Assembly: GCF_037577855.1 (NCBI RefSeq)
Contig: NZ_JBAKFX010000008.1
Coordinates: 50,655 to 114,654 of the forward strand
Length of the DNA stretch: 64,000 bases
From: Dethiothermospora halolimnae
Lineage (GTDB): Bacteria > Bacillota > Clostridia > Tissierellales > VENL01
Reading direction: 5' to 3'
Below the pieces are notes generated by a model. It had not been told where the DNA came from. It saw only the letters and a program-made list of their open reading frames with translations, and made no database searches. Below are positions 51,143 through 59,702 of this stretch, one piece after another (position 1 is the first letter of the stretch; each line of letters opens with the position of its first letter). Position numbers and translations under genes: made by a program.

Positions 51143-52111
51143 TCAGTAAATGTGACAAGCCACTCTATGGCCATCTTCCACTTCTTTAAACTCTGGCTCT
51201 ACGTTGTTACACTTTTCCATTCTAAATTTGCATCTAGTTTTAAACCTACAGCCTAAAGGAGGATTTATAGGACTTGGTACATCGCCTTTAAGTATTTGTC
51301 TATCTCTACTTTGGGCCAAGTCAGGGTCTGCTATAGGTATTGATGACAATAATGCCTTTGTATAAGGGTGAAGTGGCTTTTTATATAGCTTATCACTTCT
51401 AGTTAGCTCAACTAATTTTCCTAAATACATAACCCCTATTCTATGGGATATATGTCTTACCATTGATAAATCATGGGATATAAACAAATAAGTTAAACCA
51501 AACTCCTGTTGTAAATCCTTTAGCATATTTATAACTTGAGCTTGTATAGATACATCAAGGGCAGATGTTGGTTCGTCACATAATATAAACTTAGGTTTTA
51601 CAGATAAAGCCCTAGCTATTCCTATTCTTTGCCTTTGACCTCCACTAAACTCTTGAGGATACCTATATATGTCTTCTTTATTTAATCCAACCTTTTGTAA
51701 TAACTTAAATATAATATCTTCTCTATCCTTTTTACTAACCCCATAACTATCTAAGGGTTCATTTATAATATCCTTTACAGTCATATAGGGATTTAATGAT
51801 GCAAAGGGATCTTGAAATATTATTTGCATATCTTTTCTATACGGTTTTAATTCCTTATCGTTTATAGATGATATATCCTTACCATTAAATATTATACTTC
51901 CCTCTGTGGGGTCATATAGTCTAGTTACAGTTCTTCCCAATGTGGATTTTCCACATCCCGATTCCCCAACAAGACCTAGGGTTTCCCCTTTATTTATATC
52001 AAAGGTAATATCGTCAACTGCTTTAACATATTGGTTCTTATCGTTAAAAAAACTTTTTTTAACTTTAAAGTATTTTTTTATATTTCGTATTTCCATTAAA
52101 GGACTAGTCAT
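51143..52111 (-). CDS. oppF: Oligopeptide ABC transporter ATP-binding protein (OppF/DppF type)
   Basis: 322 residues. Walker A is GESGCGKSTLG, the signature is FSGGQRQRIGIARAL, and Walker B is ILCDEPTSALD. The C-terminal oligopeptide extension has PLGCRFKTRCKFRMEKC, whose cysteines bind an Fe-S cluster in relatives, and ends VACHIY. It pairs with OppD. It is the last gene of the operon, starting right after the oppD stop. Confidence 0.95.
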   Translation of the reverse strand: MTSPLMEIRNIKKYFKVKKSFFNDKNQYVKAVDDITFDINKGETLGLVGESGCGKSTLGRTVTRLYDPTEGSIIFNGKDISSINDKELKPYRKDMQIIFQDPFASLNPYMTVKDIINEPLDSYGVSKKDREDIIFKLLQKVGLNKEDIYRYPQEFSGGQRQRIGIARALSVKPKFILCDEPTSALDVSIQAQVINMLKDLQQEFGLTYLFISHDLSMVRHISHRIGVMYLGKLVELTRSDKLYKKPLHPYTKALLSSIPIADPDLAQSRDRQILKGDVPSPINPPLGCRFKTRCKFRMEKCNNVEPEFKEVEDGHRVACHIY

Positions 52112-53083
52112 CTAAATCCCATCCTTCCCATTTAACCAACACATGGATTTATGTTTTTCATCTATTAAAAATCCCTTAGGTCTTTTATCTTTGCATATTT
52201 CCCTTCTATATTTACATCTACTATAAAAAGGGCATCCCTTAGGGGCATTTAATAAATTAGGTGGAGAACCATCTATAGGCATAAGTCGGTCTTCATCTCC
52301 TAATTTGGGTATTGAGCCTAAAAGCCCTTTTGTATAGGGATGGTTAGGTTTATAAAATATATCCCGAACTGATCCCTCTTCCATAACAAGACCTCCATAC
52401 ATAACTAGAACTCTATCACAGGTTTCTGCAACAACCCCTAGATCATGGGTTATTATAATAATAGATGTCTTGGTTTTATCCTTTAGTTCCTTCATAAGTT
52501 CTAATATTTGAGCCTGTATTGTAACATCAAGGGCTGTTGTAGGTTCATCGGCTATTAATAAATCCGGTTCACAGGATAGTGCCATGGCTATCATTGCTCT
52601 TTGTCGCATACCTCCACTAAATTCATGGGGATAATTATCTATCCTAGTCTTAGGAGATGGTATACCAACTATATCTAAAAATTCTATAGCCTTTTCTCTG
52701 GCTTTTCTTTTATTTAACCCCTTATTTTTTATTAAAACATCAGTCATCTGTTCTCCAATTGTATATACTGGATTTAAAGATGTCATAGGATCTTGAAATA
52801 TCATTGCGATTTTATTACCCCTTATATCCCTTAATTTCTTTTTGGGATAATCTATTATATTTTCACCATTAAATATTATTTTTCCATCTTTAATTTCCCC
52901 TGGCTTCTTTATAAGTCCCATTATTGACATGGAAGTAACACTTTTACCACTTCCCGATTCACCTACTATTCCTAAAACTTCTCCTCTTTTAACAGCAAAA
53001 TCTACTCCCCTAACAGCTTGTACTTCCCCAGTTTTGGTATAAAATGAAGTTTTTAAGTTTCTAACCTCTAATATTTCTTTCAT
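52112..53083 (-). CDS. oppD: Oligopeptide ABC transporter ATP-binding protein (OppD/DppD type)
   Basis: 323 residues. Walker A is GESGSGKSVTS, the signature is FSGGMRQRAMIAMAL, Walker B is LIADEPTTALD, and the C-terminal cysteine cluster is KGCPFYSRCKYRREIC. It overlaps the oppC stop by four bases, so it is translationally coupled. Together with OppF it powers uptake of short peptides. Confidence 0.95.
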   Translation of the reverse strand: MKEILEVRNLKTSFYTKTGEVQAVRGVDFAVKRGEVLGIVGESGSGKSVTSMSIMGLIKKPGEIKDGKIIFNGENIIDYPKKKLRDIRGNKIAMIFQDPMTSLNPVYTIGEQMTDVLIKNKGLNKRKAREKAIEFLDIVGIPSPKTRIDNYPHEFSGGMRQRAMIAMALSCEPDLLIADEPTTALDVTIQAQILELMKELKDKTKTSIIIITHDLGVVAETCDRVLVMYGGLVMEEGSVRDIFYKPNHPYTKGLLGSIPKLGDEDRLMPIDGSPPNLLNAPKGCPFYSRCKYRREICKDKRPKGFLIDEKHKSMCWLNGKDGI

Positions 53084-53925
53084 CGGTTGTCCCCCCTTGA
53101 TTCAAGGGTATTTCTGATAGTATCTCCTAATATATTAAAACTAAGAACTGTTAGTAAGATAAACATCCCTGGAAAAATTCCCAAGTATGGTGCTTCATCC
53201 ATATACCCTTGGGATTTACTTAACATACTACCCCAAGAGGCATCGGGAGCTTGTACACCCATTCCTAAAAAACTAAGGGCCGACTCAGTAAGTATTGCCC
53301 CAGCTATACTTAAAGTAGCAGCAACAATAACTGTAGGTAGTACATTGGGAATTATATGCTTTCTTATTATCTTTAAATTTGAGACACCTAAACTTTTTGC
53401 ATACAATACGTATTCATTACTTTTTATACTTAATGTTTCTGCCCTAACTAATCTCGCCGTTCCCATCCAACCAAGTAGACCTATAATTAGAACTATTATT
53501 CCAATACTAGGCTTAAGATAGGCATTTAAAACAAGTATTATAAAAAAACTGGGTATTGACATCAATACATCAACTCCCCTCATTAAAAAGGAATCTAATC
53601 TTCCTTCAAAATATCCACTTATTGAACCTACTATAGTGCCAATAGTTGTGGATATCAACATTGATAAGAAACCAACACTAAGGGATATTCTACCCCCATA
53701 TAATATTCTAGTAAAATAGTCTCTTCCCATTATATCAGTACCAAATATATTAGTTTTATTTGGAGACTTTAATCTACTTGACATATCTATTTTATTAGGT
53801 TCATAGGGTGATAAAAATGCCAATATGGATATAAGTGTAAATAAAATTATTATAAATAATGCTACTTTTCCTAATTTGTTGTTAAATATTTGTTCCTTAA
53901 GTCCTCTTATTAGTTTTCTATACAT
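53080..53925 (-). CDS. oppC: Oligopeptide ABC transporter permease (OppC type)
   Basis: 281 residues. The N-terminal cytoplasmic/first-helix extension has KVALFIIILFTLISILAFLSPYE and FGTDIMGRDYFTRILYGGRI, the family hallmark. The EAA loop reads YVLYAKSLGVSNLKIIRKHI, with LPTVIVAATLSIAGAIL after it. Six membrane segments. It lies between oppB (four-base gap) and oppD. Confidence 0.94.
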   Translation of the reverse strand: MYRKLIRGLKEQIFNNKLGKVALFIIILFTLISILAFLSPYEPNKIDMSSRLKSPNKTNIFGTDIMGRDYFTRILYGGRISLSVGFLSMLISTTIGTIVGSISGYFEGRLDSFLMRGVDVLMSIPSFFIILVLNAYLKPSIGIIVLIIGLLGWMGTARLVRAETLSIKSNEYVLYAKSLGVSNLKIIRKHIIPNVLPTVIVAATLSIAGAILTESALSFLGMGVQAPDASWGSMLSKSQGYMDEAPYLGIFPGMFILLTVLSFNILGDTIRNTLESRGDNR

Positions 53926-53929
53926 GCCA

Positions 53930-54883
53930 TCACCTCATATTCCCAATTCTAGGGTCAACTATTCCATACAATATATCTGCTATTAAATTCCCTACTATAA
54001 GTAATAGGGCCGTTAGCATGGTAGTTGCCATTATAACTGGATAATCGTAATTAAATATGGAGTCAACTCCCAGTCTCCCCATACCTGGCCATCCAAATAC
54101 AGTTTCCGTTACGAAAGCTCCCGTTACAATAGAGGGTAAACTCATACCTAGTATTGTTATTATAGGAAGCAACACATTTTTTAACACATATTTAAACATA
54201 ATTTTATATTTTGAAAATCCATAGGCTTCCTCTGTCCTGACATAGTTTTCATTAAGTTGTACAATAGTACTAGAGCGAACATACCTGGTATATACCGATA
54301 TACTTGAAAAACTTAATACAGTACAGGGAAGGATACCATGTTTTATAACATCTAGTACAGAATTCTCAATCCCTATGGTTCTCATTCCAACACTTGGAAG
54401 CATTCCGAATTTATATGCAAATATATATATAAGTAATATACCAAACCAAAAACTAGGTATAGATATTCCCACATAAGATATTGTTGTTATTATATTATCT
54501 ATAAGCTTTCCTTTCTTTTTTGCTGTATATAAACCTAGGGGAATTGATATAAAAAGGGATATTAAAAGGGAGCTTCCCATAAGTCCTACTGTCGCCGGTA
54601 TTCTTGATTTTATAACCTCTGTTACCGGTCTAAAATCTATTAATGAGTACCCTAGATCTCCCTTTAATACTTTTCTAATCCATTTGATATATTGTATATG
54701 TATGGGATCATTAAGTCCTAGTCTTTCCTTAACTGCTTGTATCTCCTTGGCATTCATCTTAGGTGATATGTAGCTAGTCGATGGATCCCCCGGTGCTATA
54801 TGCATAAGGGTAAAGGATATTATGGATATTACAAGTAACATAATAGCTGCCTGTATAATCCGTTTTAAAATATATTTTGTCAT
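53930..54883 (-). CDS. oppB: Oligopeptide ABC transporter permease (OppB type)
   Basis: 317 residues. It begins MTKYILKRIIQAAIMLLVIS and has FTLMHIAPGDP, the EAA region YVRTEEAYGFSKYKIMFKYV, LPIITILGMSLPSIVTGAFV and the end GIVDPRIGNMR: the standard OppB/DppB layout with six membrane segments. It follows the binding-protein gene after a hairpin (54909-54939), which probably lowers permease expression relative to the binding protein. Confidence 0.95.
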   Translation of the reverse strand: MTKYILKRIIQAAIMLLVISIISFTLMHIAPGDPSTSYISPKMNAKEIQAVKERLGLNDPIHIQYIKWIRKVLKGDLGYSLIDFRPVTEVIKSRIPATVGLMGSSLLISLFISIPLGLYTAKKKGKLIDNIITTISYVGISIPSFWFGILLIYIFAYKFGMLPSVGMRTIGIENSVLDVIKHGILPCTVLSFSSISVYTRYVRSSTIVQLNENYVRTEEAYGFSKYKIMFKYVLKNVLLPIITILGMSLPSIVTGAFVTETVFGWPGMGRLGVDSIFNYDYPVIMATTMLTALLLIVGNLIADILYGIVDPRIGNMR

Positions 54884-54908
54884 ATTTCACCAACTTTCCC
54901 GTTAATTT

Positions 54909-54939
54909 AATAAGACAGTTCTAAGAGAACTGTCTTATT
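54909..54939 (-). terminator. Intra-operon terminator/attenuator after the binding-protein gene
   Basis: AATAAGACAGTTCT AAG AGAACTGTCTTATT stem between the oppA stop (54945) and the oppB start (54883). On the minus strand T-richness after the stem is slight, so partial read-through is likely. Confidence 0.7.
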
Positions 54940-54944
54940 TTTTA

Positions 54945-56582
54945 TTATTCAACCATATATATTTGAGATAAATCATTGAACATATGAATAGGAGCAGGCT
55001 CTGCCTCTTCTAATCCTTTAAACTTAGGATTAGCTGCAACTATTGCATAACCATAGGATACTGAATACATTGGAGCATCGTCCATTATCTTTTGTTGTAT
55101 ATCCTTATATAACTGTTCTCTTTTCTCTTTGTTTGTCTCTTTTGCTGCCTCATCCCATAACTTATCTACTTCAGGATTACTATAAGAATTCACATTATTC
55201 ATACTACCTGTTTTAAATACTTGGGCATATGATGACGGCTCTTTACCATATATGTATCCATTAAATGCCATGTCATACTCAGTATTATGCTCTGTATCAA
55301 ATAATGCATTATAGAAGGATGCCATATCCATTGCCTTAAGTTCCACATTTATTCCCACTTCTTTTAGATATTGTTGAACTAATAGTTCTCTAACATCATC
55401 TTTACCTATATAAGCCATAGTTAATGTAACATCTTTAAGACCACTTTCTTTTAATAGCTCCTTAGCTTTTTCTGGATTATATTTATATTTTTCTACATCA
55501 TCGGTCTTATAAAGGGTCTTATCCGCAAAGAATGAATAGGCAGGTTTTGCATATTCAGTTGATATATAAGTTGCCTTTAATATTTCCTCTCTATCAAGGG
55601 CATAGGATATTGCTTTTCTTAATTTTTTATTTTTAAGTTCTTCATTATTTTGATTAAATATTATATAGTCCAATCTATCTTCATCAAATGCTAGTATATT
55701 TGCCTTTTGGTCAAATTTTTCAACATTTTCAGCTCGGATACCCATAATATCTATTTCTCCATTTTTAAATGCTATTTCAGCTGAAGATGCCTCAGGTATT
55801 ATTCTATATACAACTTCATCTAAATGGGGAGATCCCTTAAAGAAGTCTTTAAATTTAGCCAACGTTATAGTTTCTCCTGGCTTTCTTTCTTTAAATTTAA
55901 ATGGCCCCGAACCAATGGGATTATTATTAACATCATTTGCCTGAATATTTTCTATTCCACCATATACATGTTCTGGGAACATTCTTATTCCACCTATTGT
56001 ATCTAAAAATCCAACCTGAACCTCTGGTAATATAAACTTAACAGTTAGATCATCGATTTTTTCTAATTTAATTTCACCCTTTGAGGTTATAAAACCATCT
56101 CTCAAATGACTACCTTGATTTTTATCCATTATAGTATTGAATGTAAATACTAAGTCATCTGCAGTTATTTTCTCTCCATCATGCCATTTTAAATTGTTTC
56201 TCAATTTAACAGTATATGATAGATAATCATCAGATGGTTTAACCTCTTCCGCTAACCAATAATCTACGTCGTCACCCTTTAAATAATATAGTGGTGAAAA
56301 TATATGGTTTACTAAAGTTAATGTAGTCCTATCATTTCCATATAGAGGATGTATCACTCTAGAGTCAGAACTAACCCTAAATATCATTCTTCCCCCTTCA
56401 ACTTTCTTAGGTTCACTAGAATCTTTATTACTATCTTCTTTTTTAGCTTCTTCTTCATTACTTCCTGTTGCTGAAGTTTCCTTTGATTCATTATTTGATG
56501 AATCATTACTTCCACAACCAACAAATATTAGGGAAGTTGTCAACACTAAAATTAGTAAAATACTTATTGTTTTTTTATTCAT
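54945..56582 (-). CDS. oppA: Oligopeptide-binding lipoprotein (SBP family 5)
   Basis: 545 residues. The lipobox LIFVGCGSN has its acylated cysteine at residue 23. A low-complexity S/N/E/K linker (about 25-62) follows, then the family 5 binding fold: KLRNNLKWHDGEKITADDLV with FTFNTIMD, NPIGSGPFKFKERKPGET, RKAISYALDREEIL and PMYSVSYGYAIVAANP. It captures peptides outside the cell and delivers them to OppBC. First gene of the operon, with GGAGGTAGTGG before the ATG. Confidence 0.95.
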   Translation of the reverse strand: MNKKTISILLILVLTTSLIFVGCGSNDSSNNESKETSATGSNEEEAKKEDSNKDSSEPKKVEGGRMIFRVSSDSRVIHPLYGNDRTTLTLVNHIFSPLYYLKGDDVDYWLAEEVKPSDDYLSYTVKLRNNLKWHDGEKITADDLVFTFNTIMDKNQGSHLRDGFITSKGEIKLEKIDDLTVKFILPEVQVGFLDTIGGIRMFPEHVYGGIENIQANDVNNNPIGSGPFKFKERKPGETITLAKFKDFFKGSPHLDEVVYRIIPEASSAEIAFKNGEIDIMGIRAENVEKFDQKANILAFDEDRLDYIIFNQNNEELKNKKLRKAISYALDREEILKATYISTEYAKPAYSFFADKTLYKTDDVEKYKYNPEKAKELLKESGLKDVTLTMAYIGKDDVRELLVQQYLKEVGINVELKAMDMASFYNALFDTEHNTEYDMAFNGYIYGKEPSSYAQVFKTGSMNNVNSYSNPEVDKLWDEAAKETNKEKREQLYKDIQQKIMDDAPMYSVSYGYAIVAANPKFKGLEEAEPAPIHMFNDLSQIYMVE

Positions 56583-56630
56583 TCCACTACCTCCATTGCT
56601 TTATTTTTTCAACTACAGGAATTATAGCAT

Positions 56631-56636
56631 AGTTTT
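56631..56636 (-). promoter_or_regulatory. Extended -10 promoter of the opp operon
   Basis: On the minus strand TGCTATAAT is an extended -10 element; the -35 region is weak. It lies 49 bases before the oppA start. Confidence 0.5.
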
Positions 56637-57053
56637 AGTAAAAGTATGTTACCAATTCTTAATTATAAAGTCTTTTAATAATAGTGAAATTTATATAGAT
56701 TTTATCTATGTAAAACCTAGGATAGTCCCTCGGTGTAAGGTTTTTGGGACAGCAAAAAAGCAGGTACGGGGGATACCTGCTTTCTTTCGAATCTATATAT
56801 ATTGTTAAAAAGGGGTTTGGGAAAGTTTAAGTTTTTAATATAACTTGTTTCTATATATATTAAACTATATTCTAAGGCTTTTTAATATGTAGAACATTAA
56901 CAAATGTTGTAGAATAAAAGAATAATAGTTATTAATCTATTTGTTAGAACTATAACCTATACCCCTACTAAATACCTATTTATTAAGTCTTTAAAAATTT
57001 ACAGACAATTCATTGGTATTTGTTAAATATAAATAAAGGGCTTATTTTACCAC
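56637..57053. other. Upstream region of the opp operon
   Basis: It holds a strong hairpin (AAAGCAGGTA...TACCTGCTTT, 56757-56783) followed on the minus strand by TTTTTT, a terminator without an obvious gene in front of it. Next to it is a GTCCC...GGGAC stem (56726-56750). No coding frame is convincing. A short untranslated RNA on the minus strand ending at the hairpin is possible. Confidence 0.45.
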
Positions 57054-57084
57054 AAAAAAAGATCACATAAAAGTGATCTTTTTT
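57054..57084 (-). terminator. Terminator of the BMC-domain gene
   Basis: AAAAAAGATCAC...GTGATCTTTTTT stem overlapping the stop codon, with T-rich flank on the minus strand. Confidence 0.8.
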
Positions 57085-57697
57085 ATTTCATATCTTCCAT
57101 TGCCTTTATAGCAGCTTCCCTTGCAGCTATAATTTCTGCTTCCCTTCCTGATATATAAAGTCTTCCATACTTACCTAACGGTTCAAAGTCTACTACCTTA
57201 ATATCCTCGTGTTTTTCCGCTTCATTTACAGCCTTAGTTATATACGCTGCCGGTTCTACTTCCATACTAAATACGCTTTCCCCTGGAATTAATAAAGACC
57301 CGTTTCTAAATCTATTTATAAGTTGAGCTTGATAGGGGTCTATATTATGTATAATCTGTTCCGATACAATAATAGGTTTTACCCTATCTTCCACTGTAAG
57401 ACCACACATATTAAGTATAACATTTCCAGCATCTTTAACCGACGCCACATCTGTTGAATGGACCTCTATCATTCCAAATTCCCTTTCTACAAATTGAAAT
57501 CCAGGTTTTACATTGGACCTTTTAAGGGCAGCATCCAATATAGTTAATATGTGACTACCGGGCTTTAATTCTATGTAAAGCTGGGCCATGCCGGCTAAAG
57601 CAACGTCTCCCTTTACCACCGTACCTGTAAGGGCTGCGTACTGGGGTTGCATATTATCTATAAATGAGAAGGCTCTTAGTGTTAAATTTTCTTTCAT
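57083..57697 (-). CDS. Double-BMC-domain (BMC-T-like) shell protein, solitary
   Basis: 204 residues, with two BMC-like halves. The first contains ALTGTVVKGDVALAGMAQLY followed by IELKPGSHILTILDAALK, then KPGFQFVEREFGMIEVHS. The second ends in GRLYISGREAEIIAAREAAI, the strand-helix pair (GxxYxSGxxAxVxAAxEAA) of bacterial microcompartment shell proteins. The length fits trimeric tandem proteins of the EutL/PduB kind. No other shell protein or encapsulated enzyme is within the window. It has its own terminator. Confidence 0.78.
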   Translation of the reverse strand: MKENLTLRAFSFIDNMQPQYAALTGTVVKGDVALAGMAQLYIELKPGSHILTILDAALKRSNVKPGFQFVEREFGMIEVHSTDVASVKDAGNVILNMCGLTVEDRVKPIIVSEQIIHNIDPYQAQLINRFRNGSLLIPGESVFSMEVEPAAYITKAVNEAEKHEDIKVVDFEPLGKYGRLYISGREAEIIAAREAAIKAMEDMK

Positions 57698-57863
57698 TTT
57701 ATCACTCCATTATTTATAATGAATAATTACTCTATACTTTACTTATGTTACCCAAAAATAAAGATTACAAATCTACATTATCATTTATTATACCATCTTA
57801 TAGCCATTTGTTATTGGTAAAGATATATAAAGCTTATAATGCCTATGTACAATATTTATATTA

Positions 57864-58262
57864 TTATATAAGATCTCTAAAATTTACCCTTTCAAGTTCA
57901 TATATTAATGTATACTGTGCCCTCTTTAGAGCATTTTTTATGCTACATTGACTAGTTTTATTATTACAACCATCCTCTTCACTTAAGCATCTATTTATAT
58001 ATATAGGTCCATCTATTAACTCTATGACATCCTTCATAGTTATATCTCTGGGATTTTTATTTAATGTATATCCACCATTTACACCTCTATAGGACTTTGT
58101 AAGTTCACCTTTAGTTAGTTTTCTCATTATCTTAAGGGTAAATCTTATTGGTATTTCTTCATCTTCTGATATTGTTTTAGCATCGGCAATATTACCCTTT
58201 CCCAATCTAGAAAGATACAGTATTATTTTCATGGCACAATCTGCTTCTTTAGTCATTTTCAT
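57864..58262 (-). CDS. Rrf2/IscR-family transcriptional regulator
   Basis: 132 residues. It has an N-terminal winged helix (TKEADCAMKIILYLSRLGKG, IPIRFTLKIMRKLTKGEL, SYRGVNGGYTLNKNPRDIT) and a cysteine loop CLSEEDGCNNKTSQC (three cysteines) suited to an iron-sulfur cluster. Such proteins sense Fe-S status or redox. A consensus promoter is just upstream. It is monocistronic; the target is unknown, but the solitary BMC gene follows 166 bases later on the same strand. Confidence 0.92.
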   Translation of the reverse strand: MKMTKEADCAMKIILYLSRLGKGNIADAKTISEDEEIPIRFTLKIMRKLTKGELTKSYRGVNGGYTLNKNPRDITMKDVIELIDGPIYINRCLSEEDGCNNKTSQCSIKNALKRAQYTLIYELERVNFRDLI

Positions 58263-58300
58263 GTTTTATTCCCCACCTTAAAGTATACCTTTTGTGTATG

Positions 58301-58329
58301 ATTTTATTATAGAGTATCGGTTCTGTCAA
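58301..58329 (-). promoter_or_regulatory. Promoter of the Rrf2-type regulator
   Basis: On the minus strand: TTGACA (58329-58324), a 17-base spacer and TAAAAT (58306-58301), 39 bases before the start. Confidence 0.75.
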
Positions 58330-58338
58330 TGATTTGAT

Positions 58339-58392
58339 AGTATAACAAAAGGAAAGAAGGGACCTAGGTCCCTTCTTTCCTTTTGTTATACT
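58339..58392. terminator. 54-bp perfect palindrome, probable bidirectional terminator
   Basis: AGTATAACAAAAGGAAAGAA and GGGACCT are followed at once by their exact complement, with no loop; every one of the 27 base pairs matches. It separates the 3' end of the lipoprotein gene (58409) from the Rrf2 promoter. It can act as a terminator, although the T-tract is only TTTTG. Confidence 0.8.
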
Positions 58393-58408
58393 GGGGAATA
58401 ATTCCCTT

Positions 58409-59698
58409 CTATTTATTTAAATAGTCCTGCCACTCTCCACTAAGTTCTAATAGGTCTTTTCCATAAACTTTATAGAATGAATCTTCTAAGTCATTATTTA
58501 TACTTATCTTGTATAATTCTACATATTTATCTAATCCATACTCTTTTTCTAAGTATTTAGAAAATGAAATAACTTCAGAATAAAACACGTTTTTATCTAT
58601 TTCTTTGGGTATTGTATAAAAATTTAAATACTCAAAGGGAATATATTTATCACTATTTATAATATTCTTAGCCTTTTTATGGATTTCAGTTGTCTTTTCA
58701 TCGTCATATAACAGAGTATAATATAATCCATTTCTTACAAATAAAAAATAATTTGAACCTATTTTTTCTTCCATTAGGTATTCATAAATCCCATATTTAT
58801 AAAGTCTCTTATCTTTAAATTCATATATTTCATCTAAGGCTGTTGAAGTCCATTTATTTGTATACATATTTTTCATATCTTCAATTGCAAAAACATAATA
58901 ATCTATCTTTTTATCAATATTAAATCCCAGTTTACTAGTAAATAATTTATATGTTTCTTCCCTCTCCTCTATTATATTATCTATATTGTCCTGTATTTCA
59001 CCACTTATATCACTATAATGAAATATAAAGTGTTCACTTTCCTTTACTATAAAATCATCCTTAGGTGCAACATTTTTTAGATTTCCATTAATAACCCATT
59101 TATTATCTTTTTTTATAAGATTGCCATCATATTTTTCAAACAAATTTACTTCTATAGTAAAATCTTTTCCAATATTTCTCCATAAATATGATTCTATTAA
59201 ATTCTCTTTCTTTAATGCCCCTGATACCATTAGGTACTTATCTTTATTATAAGGATTTGGTATTATATAGTTAAAATTAGTACTATCATTCACAATAGTT
59301 TTATCTCCTATATATAACTTACTATCCTTTACTCTAAAAGGGAGTTTATCTAAATTGTTCTCAAATACTTTCATCTGTGATGGATTTCCAAATATCATTA
59401 TATGATTCTCTTTCATATCCTTTTCCGTTAAGTCATTCTTACTTTTAACTGAAATATTATTATTTTTATGAACATCTTCTAAACTTTTTTTAATTGTTTC
59501 TGATTTTCTTTTTAGTTGTGAATTGCCTTCTATATCTTCATAAACCATTATAGCCCTCTCACCTTTATCAATCTTTCCAAAGTAATCCTTATATCCCATT
59601 ACACCTTCATCTATCCCCTGTGATACTGTCTCTTCACCACTACACCCCACTATTGACAGTAAAAGTATTGAAGCTATTAATATACCTATTTTCCTCAT
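58409..59698 (-). CDS. Surface lipoprotein with a degenerate peptidase_MA-like domain
   Basis: 429 residues. The lipobox is LSIVGCSGEE (Cys at about 19). The N-terminal part includes AIMVYEDIEGNSQLKRKS and HIMIFGNPSQMKVFENNL. The C-terminal half (about 218-429) has EHFIFHYSD, then FVRNGLYYTLLYD and ISFSKYLEKEYGLDKYVELY, the skeleton of gluzincin-like (peptidase MA) domains. The zinc motif HExxH is absent: IYEYL stands about where it would be. It is probably non-catalytic. It follows the large M28 lipoprotein gene after four bases and is likely its partner. Confidence 0.62.
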   Translation of the reverse strand: MRKIGILIASILLLSIVGCSGEETVSQGIDEGVMGYKDYFGKIDKGERAIMVYEDIEGNSQLKRKSETIKKSLEDVHKNNNISVKSKNDLTEKDMKENHIMIFGNPSQMKVFENNLDKLPFRVKDSKLYIGDKTIVNDSTNFNYIIPNPYNKDKYLMVSGALKKENLIESYLWRNIGKDFTIEVNLFEKYDGNLIKKDNKWVINGNLKNVAPKDDFIVKESEHFIFHYSDISGEIQDNIDNIIEEREETYKLFTSKLGFNIDKKIDYYVFAIEDMKNMYTNKWTSTALDEIYEFKDKRLYKYGIYEYLMEEKIGSNYFLFVRNGLYYTLLYDDEKTTEIHKKAKNIINSDKYIPFEYLNFYTIPKEIDKNVFYSEVISFSKYLEKEYGLDKYVELYKISINNDLEDSFYKVYGKDLLELSGEWQDYLNK

Positions 59699-59702
59699 AT
59701 TA

